A DNA stretch of 64,000 bases from Polytrichum commune (Eukaryota; Streptophyta; Polytrichopsida; Polytrichales; Polytrichaceae). Of the stretch, positions 37,497 to 49,578 are shown piece after piece. Every line of letters begins with the position of its first letter. Position 1 is the first letter of the stretch. A program made the position numbers and the translations under genes. The notes beneath the pieces were generated by a model. That model searched no databases. It was not told the DNA's origin and worked only from the letters and a program-made list of their open reading frames with translations. The stretch is taken from positions 560,001 to 624,000 of the forward strand of contig OX485806.1 in NCBI GenBank assembly GCA_950295325.1, given 5' to 3'.

Positions 37497-37890
37497 TACA
37501 CAATACATTGAATGTTGTATTTAGTGACGAATGGTATTTTATATCACTGTAGTTATTTTTCAAATCACATCTCTTATGAATAAGTTTAAGAGTATTGTTG
37601 TCCCAACTTAATTATAGTTCATCCACTTTCATCCACGTGTAGTTTGGTGTATTCTACGATTATGTAATGAAATGTGGTCATGGATTATTTAAATTTGGAT
37701 GAAAAGTCACTTGGTAAGTGAAAATAATTGCAATATTGTAAATCTATAATGCCCAAAATATTTATAAGAAATGACAAATAATGTGCAGTCTACATTTAGT
37801 ATTGGTGACACTGTACAGGTGGTTTACAATTAGTATTGAGCAAGAAAAATAGAGTTGGTGACACAAAATACAATATTTATTGTAAACCCC
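37497..37890. mobile_element. Miniature transposon family A, copy 4, inverted
   Basis: This copy runs opposite to the others: acaatacattgaatgttgta with tttagtgacgaatgg on the left, then cttatgaataagtttaagag, tcatggattatttaaatttg, ggtggtttacaattagtatt and finally tgacacaaaatacaatattt. Non-coding. Confidence 0.65.
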
Positions 37891-38636
37891 AGAGGGTCTA
37901 CAAGACTAAAGAAATTCAAATGGATGAAACTCTACATGGTGTCTTACAAGTGGATAATGTGTTCATGGTCTATGAGATATTGCGTCAGGCTCATCAATAA
38001 GAGGTAGGTCTAATGCAAAACTAGGGGTCATGGCAATCAATTAAAGTGTCATTGGCTTCTAGAAACATTATATTGCCATGATGGGGACCCAAACCCAGAC
38101 ATATGTTGTGGTCCCTTAACATGGTCCAATTTTACTTTATACTAAGCTTGAGGGCCCATCAATTGCCAAATTTGAATTTCTATTGCCCATCATATGGCCC
38201 TTGGATGATTTTCAAGGGCCCTTAGAATCTCATGGTCACGGCTCTTGGTTTGTGTGCAAAGTAGCCGCGAGCCTATTACTCATTCAGTAAGATGAACTCA
38301 CAAAAGTGCAATCCTAATTTCATGATTTTACAAACTGATCCACAAATTGTATCTCCCAATTTCATTGGAATCGTGAACCCAGTTAACCAATTTAACTTTA
38401 ACTTTCAACCAACATCACTACATGTTGTGAAAAACTTCATGAAAACCCCATATTCACAACTTCAAAAAATCAATTTCATAAATTGTATAACTTTATTTCA
38501 CAATGAACAATACATCATGTATAAGATTCTCCTAGTTGTTCCCCACAACTAGTTCTACCAAAATTTACATTGACTTCTCGTATCCAACCTTGGACCATGT
38601 CTATAATGATTGCTTGTACGTCATCATTAATGTCTT
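37891..38636. other. Spacer with a family B fragment
   Basis: About 38130-38265 contains an eroded family B end (ctcatggtcacggctcttgg, ttgtgtgcaaagtagcc). The remainder, including an open stretch at 38292-38552, has no recognisable coding content. Confidence 0.4.
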
Positions 38637-39535
38637 TTAATGATATTCGATGATTTTGGAGATTATTCCGTCGGACGTGGCTTTTGATGTGTCCAAATGT
38701 CCATTATGCATCATTGAAAAATGGACTATATGATGGCAAACGGAAGTAGATGTGTCCAACATCTTCAAAAGCTTGTCATAATTCATGATAGTTGTGACAT
38801 GGAACATCGTCCACAAGGATGAACCTTTGTTTATCAAGGCAAGAGATGACCTTGGTCTGAATTCTAAGAACTTGTGTGTATTGTAGGCACCAATTGTGAC
38901 ATCTTGTGCAATGACTCCTTCACCGCCAACTGCAACCACCAAAGATAGATTTCTATCCCCTATGTTATACGAATTTGTTGGCATCTTTGTCCTTAACAAG
39001 CCCTTCCAAATCAACATGTCAAATGTAAATTGAAACCAACCTCATACATGTACACAACATGAGCCCTATTGCCACCAAGTTTCAATTTTGTTTGATAACC
39101 ACTCTATATGCTCTCTAAGATGTTCTTCATTGTTATAATCATTTGATTCATAATGCATCAACTTGAGGGCAATCCAACTTGACTTCGAATGGTTTTTGAA
39201 GCACAACCGATACATACAAGGTGTGGGAGTTGAAAAACTTCATTCAGTTGATGACGGAGAGATTCTACAATGATGTATGGATCTACTTGAAGCCTCTCCA
39301 CTCAACATTGAATGTGCTCATCGTGTAAAATTGGAAAGCAAACACCACCTTTGTGATTGGGCAATAATTGACCATTTTCTTCAAAAGCTTTGGCTAGGCT
39401 CCTAATAGTTTTGTAAGGATGACCGTAACATCCACTTGTGTCAACATAAGACAAGCCCGTGTTAAAAATTAAACGTGTGACTTGTAAATGAAGGGCATCA
39501 TCTATGCATTTATGTATACGCAAACAACTAGGCAT
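38637..39535 (-). pseudogene. Decayed Tc1/mariner-like transposase
   Basis: Read on the minus strand, pieces in different frames follow the order of a Tc1/mariner/IS630-type transposase. They are a helix-turn-helix region near 39400-39535 ending NGQLLPNHKGG and DEHI, then a stretch with QVGLPS near 39170, then VYMYEVGFNLHLT near 39040 (family form: a D-E-x-GFN catalytic motif), then IGDRNLSLVVAVGG and IGAYNTHKFLEF. Finally there is a frameshifted segment with DDVPCHNYHELW and FRLPSYSPFF. The first catalytic Asp is replaced by Tyr, and there are several stops and frameshifts, so it is inactive. Terminal inverted repeats were not located. Confidence 0.6.
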
Positions 39536-40668
39536 AACTATTGTACTAAACCGGTTTAGAAGAAGAAACTGTAACCCTAATCGAACAACAAGCTAATTGT
39601 AACTTGTAACCGACACCATTTTTATTCCAAATCAACACAAGTTAACGCAAAGTGAGAATAATGAGAAAAAATCCAATTCAAACAACACTTTGTCACTACT
39701 TTTAGACGTTTGACCCAAAAAAAAATATTGGAGTGTTTTTATGTATATTTGACCGTGCTTGCTCCCCTCAAAATGAGTGAGGGCTAATTTTTTTACTGTG
39801 TGATACCAAATTCATGAATACATGCTCATTTACCATACATTCCAAGAAAATTAGTGTGTGCTCTAAGATGTTTGTAGAGCGATAGAAAATATTATATGCA
39901 TATACATGATTGTCATTTTATAATGTTGTGATGAATAGTAATTTTAATGAATAGTGCTAAGATGAACAATGTTTCTTGAATCCTTTGGTGGCACTAATAT
40001 CATAGCGCAAAGAAATTCAATGTCGTCTTCACTAATTTCCCACATGCACTATTAGCCCTCCCTCACTAATCATGGTAATCAATGTAGTGACCACGAATCA
40101 TGACCACCGCATTTCAAAGTCTCTCACTGGTTAAGAAATAAGTGGCAATCTCACTTCATTTTACGCACTGTCACTAAAACTAAGAATTTGACCATGTTAG
40201 AAAATGGATGAGAAAGTGATATGGAATCCTACATGTCCATAATTGGATAATGTTTGGTGGTCACCCGGATGTTGTGACAACAAAATTCAATTAGGTCGTC
40301 TTAACATAAAACGAAAGTGACGTTGTCAATAAAAAAATATTACAACAATTATTAGTTTAGGGAAGTTCATGTTTTAATAAGTGCTTATTTTTAGTGATTT
40401 TGAAGTTTCAAATTTCTATTGATTGAAAAATCTACACCCCGACCTAAGTTGTACACTATGTCCCATGACTAAAGCTCGTATAATGTGATGTGGATTTCTC
40501 TTGGTCATGGTCTTCAAGCCACCGATCACGATCACGAGAAATTGTAAATTTTTTTTTCTCACAGCCCTTTGCCATGTGTGTAACATGATCCTCAATCGAA
40601 ATGCTCAAAGTACTTAAGTGCATGAGCTTTGGCTTCCAATTTATGTTGGGCCTCGTTTATTGTCACAT
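39536..40668. other. Intergenic, no gene recognised
   Basis: AT-rich spacer with no sustained frames. It may include the unlocated end of the decayed transposon, but I see no clear inverted repeat. Confidence 0.45.
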
Positions 40669-40905
40669 GAGAGAATTATCGTACCTCTCATTCATCCAAC
40701 ATACAAAACCTTGAAATAATACGCAGTTCAAAAATTGCGTTTATTAATTGATTTGACACTGAAGTTAGTTTCAAAGACCCTAAACTAGTCTACATGAAGT
40801 CATTCGAGGTGAATCGGTAACAAACCTACTATAAAGGATTAAGTTTCTATGTTGGATGGATGAGAAGTACACCCACATACGATCGTGACCCCTCTCTCTC
40901 TCTCC
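40669..40905. mobile_element. Miniature transposon family C, copy 3
   Basis: The left end gagagaattatcgtacctct with cattcatccaacata, and the right end tatgttggatggatgagaag with a pyrimidine-rich tail, are inverted repeats about 35 bp long. The body shares aggtgaatcgg and agtttcaaagaccct with the other copies. Confidence 0.65.
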
Positions 40906-41332
40906 TTTTATTGTCGAGGCGGCAAATTAACACACCCTACGACTTGTGACAAGTGCAGAATTGGACGGAATCATCCACATTCATCAAAGACTCGACGGAA
41001 TCATCGACATTCGTCATTGAATAGTATATACTATAGTCAACCCCACCACAAAACACCCATAATAACAAGTAATAAAAGCATCTTCGTAGAAACGGTTCAA
41101 ACCCTCACATAATCCACTACCTCAAGGCCCGTGCCTTGGACAAATTTAGGGGTCCCGGATTGGCTTGGTGGGGCCACGGTGGTGTTAAATACATCGGTTC
41201 CACCAATAGTGGTGCATATACCAATGCCATGCGTGTATTACACACACCCGGAATCCGCCAGCTGTCACTCCACATGAGATATTCTAAAGGAATGATTTTA
41301 GTGGACGATCCGATAGATATTAGGTCCACCAA
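40906..41332. other. Spacer, no gene recognised
   Basis: Contains short frames on both strands near 41117-41332 but no recognisable motif. It ends against a family B element. Confidence 0.4.
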
Positions 41333-41827
41333 GGGGCCACTTCACACACGAGCCAAGAGCCGTGACCATGAAATTGTGGGAGCTCAAAGGAAATCGTCCA
41401 AAGGCTGTCCCAAGACACCTCCAAAATCATGTAGTGTGGTCACGGATTCTCAAGTGTGAAGCCATATGTAGCCGGGCCCTCAACCAAATGCTATTTCAGT
41501 GAATTTTTCTTAATGCGGGCATTCACACATGATAGGGTAGAATAAATCAATGGTTGTGAGCTTTCAGAGTGCCATGGTCTCCTGGTTTTGTGTTAGGTCC
41601 ACCTCCAAGAGATGGTTTTTGAAAGTAGTCCAAGTGATCATGCAACGTAATCCATTTGGTGCCATGTAGGAATCCATGTAGACTTTACATCCATATTGCA
41701 TTCACATACTCTGTTGGTCCCTCAAGCGGAGTGTGAAGTGAAATTGAACCAGCTTTGCCTTTTCCACCGATGAGAGTGCTTGAAGTGCAATGGTCACGGG
41801 CTCTCAGTCTCGTGTGTGAAGTAGCCC
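41333..41827. mobile_element. Miniature transposon family B-like, copy 2
   Basis: The element is about 495 bp with long inverted ends: ggggccacttcacacacgag and then gccaagagccgtgaccat on the left, and the inverse of atggtcacgggctctcagtc and then tcgtgtgtgaagtagccc on the right. The right flank is TAA and the left flank CAA, close to the TAA duplication seen for copy 1. It is highly similar to the copy at 49579-50077. Non-coding. Confidence 0.7.
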
Positions 41828-42175
41828 TAAATATTGTGACTAGTGTCACAATTCTATTTGTCTCACTCAATAGGGACTAATCGTAAACATGGATGTAAAC
41901 CTAACAATGTTTGTCGTTCCTTGTAAAAAGGATTTGGACATAACCAAATTATAAAGTTGCAATTGTTGTCACTTACTAAGTGAATTTCCATCCATGTTTC
42001 AATCGTCCATGACAATGTTTCATCACGAGAATGTTAGGATGCAACGTTTACTAGATGAACTTAAAGTAAGTTGGGACAATGGTACTTTTAAACTTATCCA
42101 TAGGAAGTGTCATTAGAAAAGTTACCACAGTGACATAAACTAAACATTACACTAAATACAAGTTTATTGTAGTGT
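41828..42175. mobile_element. Miniature transposon family A, copy 5
   Basis: It starts taaatattgtgactagtgtc directly after the family B-like element and continues through the family body (tcgtaaacatggatgtaaac, catccatgtttcaatcgtcc, acttatccataggaagtgtc), ending at acactaaatacaagtttatt. The first bases of its left end appear to have been lost at the junction. Confidence 0.6.
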
Positions 42176-42239
42176 CATTGATGTTACATTCAACATTAAA
42201 TATATATATATATATTAAAAAATTAAAAATTAAAACCTG

Positions 42240-42600
42240 ATGCGGTTTAAGCTAAGTGGATGTTCTTCAATTCCATTTTCATGTTCTCCAATTTCTACAC
42301 ATTAGGTATGCACAACAAAACTTGTGTTTCATTAGCAAATCTATAACAAACCATCATTGAAGCCTCCATTGATTTAATTATGATTAATGGAATTGCATGT
42401 TTGTTCACTCACTGACTAAATACGAATGTCCTTCCAATTGTATACATTATTGAGTGTGGAGTAATTTATAAGAATTGTGGATGTAGTCCAATCTTTTTAA
42501 ACATGTGCCTTTATGATGTTTGTTCTTTGATCCTCACCTAAGCACACTATCAATCAAACATAAGGGTCCAATCAAAAGAATAACCAAATAACACCTGCAT
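42240..42600. repeat. Dispersed repeat, copy 1 of a diverged pair
   Basis: This stretch resembles 46235-46640 in the same order: tcatgttctccaatttctac, acttgtgtttcattagcaaa, attgagtgtggagtaattta, tttgttctttgatcctcacc, aataacacctgcatac. The two copies differ by many substitutions and gaps, so they are old. An element type cannot be assigned. Confidence 0.5.
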
Positions 42601-44429
42601 ACATTAGATGTCACTTTGGCTTTCAACACTATTGATATGTGAGGCCTAGGTAATCATCATGCATCAATGAGAGAAATCTACTAGTCTATGACAATGGTAC
42701 ATAACATTAAGTAACAAGCCTGGAATGACCTTCTCAAAAGAGCATTAAACTAGCATGTGCCGGTTTGATGCTCTTTCAAGAGCTAAGGTGGTGCTACTTT
42801 TGAGTTTTCTTAGTCTACTTTTAATCTTTTGAGTAGTAACTTTCAATGCTTGGAAATAAGTATGTCGGGTTCTAGGACAAAACTAATGCCAAGTGGTGGT
42901 AAAGGTTCTAATCTAGGCTAAATTACGATCTAAACAAATCCAAATATCTATAAAGCAGCGGGAAAGTTGGTGAGGTCAAAAAGGTAGTTGCATTTTGTGA
43001 AAAGTCTCCCGACACCCACATTGAAAACCTCTTCGACACTTTTTTGAAGCTATTATTCTAGATCAATTCTCCATCCATTCAGCCTTGCTTTGCAAGCTTT
43101 TCCCTTCTTGTTGAGGTAATATTGCGGGTTCTCAAAGGGCACCCTGCTAGTATTGCTACTTAATATTATGATATATTTACATATTTTTCCAATTATGTAG
43201 GACAATTTCTCAGACACACATGTCAATTGTCCACAACTTGTATATATGTTTGCAATGAAATAGAAATGACCGAGGTGTACAATGTTTTTTCTTTTTTCTT
43301 TTTTCCTTTCTTTTGCATTATCAACCTCCCCAAGTATGTGTCATGCAACCTTACCCAATTTGTTAGCAACCATCGTATGTGGGCAAATTTGCTCTATGGT
43401 TTCTTTTCAAGGTTCTTGGTTATTTGGTTTCTTTTTGTGTTGATCTTGTGCGATGCGATCAGCAGTCATTTGCTTTTTCTCATGGGTTTATCTCCCAAAC
43501 CTGTCTTGAGGAGTTTTGGGTTCAAAGCAACATAGAGAAATAACATGTTCAACATAGAGGTGTTTGGTGTGTGTTTGTAACAATTCCTTAGGTTCGTAAT
43601 TGCGCAAGTTGTTTACGTGTATTCTTTTCCTTCTTTTGTATCATTGACTAGGATTTAAGTATATTTGGATTTATGTAAAAATCTTGGACAACTCTAACCG
43701 TCAATATGACGTACACTAGATCACAAAACTACGCAAATATGATAGTTGGCGAACATGGAATACAAACATTTGAAATTTTGGTTGTTGTGTTGTTGCTTTT
43801 GCTAAAGTTGGTTGATGTTTTTGTCCCCACAAGTGCACATCCCTTGTTGTTTTTGAACATGTTATTTATCCAATTATACTTAAATGTCAATTCACACTAT
43901 TATGGTACAAGATGAGTGGACCTACATCGGAAATTGACCTATGAGGCTTAATAAATATCAGAATATATTCATTATCATGTTTTTTTTCAAAAAGAAATTG
44001 CCATTGTGCTCGTGTCAGTTTTATAATGTTCCCAACCTCCGTACATGTTAAAATGCTTAGAGCTTCAAGAGCAAGGTGAGCTTCCGAGTTGCTCTTTGAT
44101 TGTAGTTTGTCTCTTCTAAAAACCAATTGGACTCAGGTTGTTTGTGAGCTTAAATATATGTGTTGTATGAGGTACAAATCGGTCTTAAAAGTATGTGAAC
44201 ATAGGTACCAATCTCTCAAGGGAGGAGGTGTTGGAGCTCGAGGATGTTAGTTTCTGATTGCAACACCAAGAGGCACTTCACCACGTCGGAGGCTAACAAC
44301 AATTGGGACCCTCCCCATCCATCGGTCTCATTTTGGGTAGCCATCACACCCAAACACCCACCCGACTACCAAAAAATTTAGAGACAATGCGTCGTAATCC
44401 AACAACATTGATTGTGGATCATAAAAAAA
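42601..44429. other. Intergenic, no gene recognised
   Basis: AT-rich spacer. A 102-codon Phe/Leu-rich open stretch at 43227-43535 (+) has the look of low-complexity pyrimidine-rich DNA rather than a membrane protein gene, and no neighbouring exon fits it. Confidence 0.45.
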
Positions 44430-44690
44430 ATTTGGAAAACACTAGCCTAATGGACGAATACTTTGTCGTAGGAGTCACTACCATTCCATATCATGGATTT
44501 GGAGTGATCGTCAAGATCATTTCCAAGAATGACATCTCATATCGTCTTACGATTGGCAACATCTCCCAATGCATGTGCCTGAACTTTGCCAAAATGTCAT
44601 CTCATGCTTTGGGGGAGAAAGAAAATGGTTGTACATCAAAGACCTTTACTATGTGTTAGGTTCTTGTGCTATGTGGGTTACAACAACGAC
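44430..44690 (+). pseudogene. Relic of a SWIM zinc-finger protein, probably transposon-derived
   Basis: One frame reads SYRLTIGNISQCMCLNFAKM followed by SSHALG, resembling the first half of a SWIM finger (CxC followed by a spacer and CxH). After a one-base shift the next frame continues with KWLYIKDLYYVLGS, where intact members have a CKHLYYVF-like segment. The Cys and His of the second pair are lost. SWIM fingers of this type occur in plant transposase-like proteins. It is broken and non-functional. Confidence 0.45.
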
Positions 44691-46234
44691 AAATTTACAC
44701 ACGTGCCAATATATACCCACAACAAGGTCATGCGACTATACTAAATTGACAACCATATTTATAATGTGGACCTTGAAACTGCGAGGATACCCTAAACTCA
44801 AACTAATTGCTCACAAGTTACCGCTCATCGCTCGTCACTTACAGCTCATTGCTCATACGGTAGCTTCCCTCGGTTGATTACGGGGAAGGGATGTGATGTA
44901 TCTTTGCGTAAAAATAAAATATCTCCGTGGAGAAGGATTGTGGTGGTGGGGAAAGAGTGGGATGTAGTAACTGGTGGAAGGCAGTGCATTGGTCCAACAA
45001 CCAATGTGAACGGTCAAGTATGATGCTTGTAATGGATTATATTTGGCGGCCATGGATGTGGGCAACTAGAGAGAATATTTGTGTCGTAAGTGAGGAGGGA
45101 ATGATGTTTTTGTTTGGGTTGCATTTTGCAGTGGTAAATGTGAGGTGTTAAATAAAGATTGAGGGGTGGACAAAATGTGTCAATAGATTGAATTTGGGTT
45201 TAGTGAGAGTTCAGTTGTTCATAATTGTTGTGACAAAATGTACTTTCTCAAGGAAACGAGGAGGGAGTTTTGGTCTAGATTCACTTTATCACGGTGAACA
45301 AGAGTGTTAGAAGAAATCTAATGTTATTGAGTTGATTGGGGAGTGCACCATTGGCATAAAAAGCGAATGATGGTGGTGGTGGAGGTTGTGGCACCCATTT
45401 GTCCTTACAAGGAGGGGGGGGGGGGAGGGTTAATATTTACCTATTATTTTAGTGATGAGTGTATATACAAGGTGTGCACCTAGTGTTGGGAGTAGTTGGA
45501 GAGTAGAAGGAGCAATGTGCATGGGATTGATTGATGGAGGAACACGTGATGAAAAGAGCGCGGCAACTTGTTGGAGAGAATAATGCGAGAGTTGGTTTTA
45601 TTTTTTGGTTGGAACTCAAGTAGAGTTACAATTAGTTTGCATTGGTCATTTTGTATTTGGGAAAGTGCGGTGATATTAAATCTAGCTATTTTTTAAATTT
45701 TTAAATTAAGAGTTGGATTGTTAGATAGGATTAAGTATGTAGTAGGAAGAGTGGTGCGTGAAGGAAAGGTAGTGTCAAATGATTCAACATGTATGTTGTA
45801 TTCATATATAAGGACGCATGCGAGTGGGTCAAAGTTGCCAAGTTTGAGGGCATTGCCAAAACGTGTTACAACAAATTTGACGAGACCCCAGTGAATAGGC
45901 CTATGGAAACCAAGCATCCAAAAGCAAAGTAAAATTCAAATATTGCCAAAAATGAACTTAAGAACCTACTATACATTTGCCTCAAAATGCACATAATATT
46001 CACTCATAAGTCTTAACATGGTAAGAAATAGATTGGGTTTTATAGTTCGACACACCTATAATATTTATCTGGAATGGAATAGTTATTTGGCACATTGGTG
46101 CCAAAGATGTGTAGTATGCTATGCATAAATTTGTTCAAATTTCATCATGATAAGCAAATGAAAACGTAGCTTCTCAATGATATGCAAAATTTAGTCCTAA
46201 GCATGGCACCAACACACCCTTGAGGTATGTGGGT
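44691..46234. other. Intergenic, no gene recognised
   Basis: This spacer contains a G-run at about 45413-45425 and short frames only. The word series 'gctcatcgctcgtcacttacagctcattgct' near 44823 is a small imperfect repetition. No gene. Confidence 0.45.
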
Positions 46235-46640
46235 GTAATTTGGTTCATTTTTTCGTGTTCTCCAACTTCTACTTATTAGGTCACAAAAAGAACTTGTGTT
46301 GCATTAACAAATCTAGAGAGAGGAACACTGGCCCAAAAGGCCAACGTGAATGAAGTAGTTTGTTGGGGGGAGATTAGTAAATCTACCACAAAGCATTAAC
46401 AAAACCAAACTTATCTTGATTTAGTTATTATTATCAACAATGTACATTGTTAGTTGATTTGTTACTCGAATACATATATCCTCCCATTTTCTTTCACTGT
46501 TGAGTGTGGAATAGTTCATGAACTTTGAGAACATAGTTCATTTTCTTTTAAACGTGTGTCTTTACAATGTTTGTTCTTCGATCCTCACCGAATCACACAC
46601 TCACCAAATGTACGCATCCGATTAAGAAAATCAATTGAAT
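46235..46640. repeat. Dispersed repeat, copy 2 of a diverged pair
   Basis: It matches 42240-42600 in order: tcgtgttctccaacttctac, acttgtgttgcattaacaaa, gttgagtgtggaatagttca, tttgttcttcgatcctcacc, aataacacctaaatacc. A stretch from 46321 to 46390 is extra in this copy. Confidence 0.5.
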
Positions 46641-47301
46641 AACACCTAAATACCTTTAAGTTGAGCAAATTGAAACTTGAGACCTTCATCAATGCTACAC
46701 AACAACTCAAGTGGCACGAAGATAAGCTCGTGCATGTGGGTGCAATGTGAACACGGCCCAAAAGTGCACAAAACATGCCATAATGGTGGTACCAAGGACA
46801 ATGTGTGCCCACTTTAAGATTTTGAGATGTACAAACAAACTCGAGCAATGAATCGGGTGGGAAGTTGATATCAAACACGTGGTATTTTACCCTATCGAGA
46901 GCATTTCCAAGCTCCAACTCCATGTAGCCAAGTTGCATGTTAGATCGAATTGGGAATTGTCTCATGTGGAAAGCGATTGCGAATCACACATTATTTTGTC
47001 AGTTTAAGGTTTGGAATTAAGCTTGAGATGCAAGGGTTTGAATAAGAGGTCACAATCAAGAGTGTCTATCTCTTCAAGTGATCACACGAGCCTTCCGGGT
47101 TGTGTCAACCATCAAGTATAGAATGTTTGATATATTATTAGCATAAGAATGTTCCAATCTCATTTTAGCATTTGTCTATATATACACACTCATTATAAAA
47201 TTGCAAACCTTGTTATGTAGACCACTAAAATATAGGTGTCCAATCCAGAATAAATAGCCGTGTAAGGTCCATGTACCTTACCATCATATCAACAAGGTCT
47301 A
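46641..47301. other. Intergenic, no gene recognised
   Basis: A minus-strand open stretch covers 46585-46965 but has no family signature and overlaps the dispersed repeat, so I regard it as chance or relic. The rest is featureless. Confidence 0.4.
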
Positions 47302-47712
47302 CTAGCATTTGAGCAGTGTTCAAGATTGAAGTCTTCAATGCCCTTCAAACGTGAATTGGCCCTTCAAAGTATACCTCTCTCAAAATAACCCTTCACAATG
47401 CAACCCCAAATTGAAAATGAAGACGTCACTCGAGTCCTCAATATAATATGCCTGCCACAAGAACCAACAAGTGTAAGGTATTGTCACTACAAGAAACGGA
47501 GTTAGATGGTTGATACTGAATTCTTCACATTGTATTGGAAACATGTACCATATAATTCTTGCACAAGTTTAATACGAGTTTTGTATTTCATTTCTATATT
47601 CTTGGATTAACGTCTCGCATTTGAACCAACCCTTCATCTAAAGGGCTAAAATTTGAGAGCCCTTCAAAATGAAACTCATATGAGGGCTTCAATCTTGAAC
47701 ACTGCATTTGAG
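47302..47712. repeat. Imperfect foldback repeat
   Basis: The left arm (about 47302-47395) contains cagtgttcaagattgaag and gcccttcaaa. The right arm (about 47625-47712) contains the inverse, cttcaatcttgaacactg and agcccttcaaaatg. Pairing is imperfect outside the best 25-30 bp. It is probably an old inverted-repeat element. Confidence 0.45.
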
Positions 47713-49578
47713 GCTTATGCAATTGTGTTGGTACAAATAAAGTCCAATCATGTCTATTTCTAGGGTTTAAAAAATTTTGCATTGAGCTCATGGAGGTAAA
47801 TGTTGGACAAAGGGTTCACCAATGTTCCTCTAAAAAGTACAATGCAATAAATGATAGGATCCCATTTCATGTTGCGAAATACAAAATATTAGAATAAAAG
47901 TCAGGATGTTGAAATTTTACATTAAGATTACATTAAGAATATACTAGGTATATGTTGGGAATATTCTACAAATATGTAAAATATCCCATAAATAAGCACA
48001 TTACTTCGTAGGCCCTCCCCCTCTCACGGATTTGAGATCTTGTCATGGTTTTTATCTTTGTAGAGAGTAATAACTTATCTAGGTGGTGACGTTGGGAATG
48101 CTCAAAAAAGATTGGGAACATGCTGGGATCCATTGCATAAGGATATGCTAGGTAATTTTTTTTGAGAAACTTCGTGCATGTGCTATATTCAACACACTTA
48201 AATGATCCAAGGAGATTCCAAATAACTGACCGTACACGAGATGCACCTCCAAATATTGAATGATTGTTCTTACCTTTTAAAAAAACAACAACTCCAATGA
48301 CACAAAAGATCTTCTTATCAACGATTGGTTTCGGTCCTCTAAAGCTTTGGTCCTTTTGCTCATTAGGAGATCCGATGCCCACAAGTGGTTAAACAACTCC
48401 TTGTCCTATTCTTATGCATAAATCGTTTTGTTTGGGTCAATCACGACAATGACCATTTTATGCTCCTACAATGTGTGATAAGTCACTACCTTTGCTAAGG
48501 CCATTAAAAGCTCAACTACATGTATGCGCATTTATCAATCATGTATATATCACACCCATGCATTCAAGCACTCTTGTGTATTAATGCAAGAATCTTCATC
48601 CCGTGGTGGACTTTGAAAATTCAATTTGACGGGATGTGTGTGTGTGTGTGAGCATTTAAGTCGGTGGCCCACAATGAGTTATATACCGACTCCCAAGTTC
48701 ACGTGGAGATTGATATATTCCATGCCTTAAAGTATATTTGCTACTTAATTATGCCATATGGTGTGTGTACCTAAAACCTTTGACTTATTTGGGGGTGATG
48801 TGTGATGTGAAAGCTCGCCCCTCACAAGTTTCTTGGTAGGCTCTTTATAAGGTAGATGGGTCTTGAATGATTGGTTTTTTTCCAACTACCCCAATTCTCT
48901 TAGAACATGCAACACGTGATTAGTACAAGAAGAATAACAAATCCAAATTGAGGTCTTAGCCACTCTCGCAATAATGTTTAGTGTTCATATGAATATCTAA
49001 GTCAATATCAAAGCGAAGATTCTTGTGCTTATGAAATGGTCATAGAGGTCCCTTCCAGTATGTTGATTATCATGTTTTGAGCATGTATTCCAATCTCATT
49101 TAGACACATGTATTTTTTAAATATCCTTTATTGTAGCCACATCTAACCACACACCACTCAAAATACAGGTGTCTGATTAAGAATGGAACTAAATTAGGCA
49201 CATCCACCTTACCATGAAAAGGCTTTTCATTTGATGCTTGCAGTTTCGCTAGAAGTCGATGTCTATAACTATTTTGTTAACCTTTAAATGTCCAAATGAT
49301 CAAGAAATATCACGTCGCGAGTGTTTTGTGTTATTACTAGTCCTTATTCAAGTTGCAAGTGCTAATGTTCGCAAACAAATTCATTGTAAATCATATATAC
49401 AAGTTTCAAGTCAAGAGTTCATTAAGATGTTCACCTTGCATGACAAATAACAATAATTCCTTTGCTTGTTTCTGTTTGAATGTGCTGATTTTTCTCATGT
49501 AAACTTTGTTTTGTTACCCTTTCCATGTACCGAATTGATATTTAAAGGTGACCATATGTTAGGGGCGGTTTACACCGA
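47713..49578. other. Intergenic, no gene recognised
   Basis: A minus-strand open stretch at 47966-48382 (138 codons) was examined and shows no known motif. A tg-run lies near 48637-48650. No feature can be supported. Confidence 0.45.

Noticed and set aside
43227-43535. Phe/Leu-rich open frame resembling a membrane protein
   Set aside because: The hydrophobic residues derive from a tttttctttt tract; no conserved features.
46585-46965. 126-codon minus-strand open frame
   Set aside because: It overlaps a dispersed repeat also found at 42240-42600, where no such frame exists.
47966-48382. 138-codon minus-strand open frame
   Set aside because: AT-rich composition, no domain recognised, surrounded by repeat-derived DNA; too weak to call a gene.
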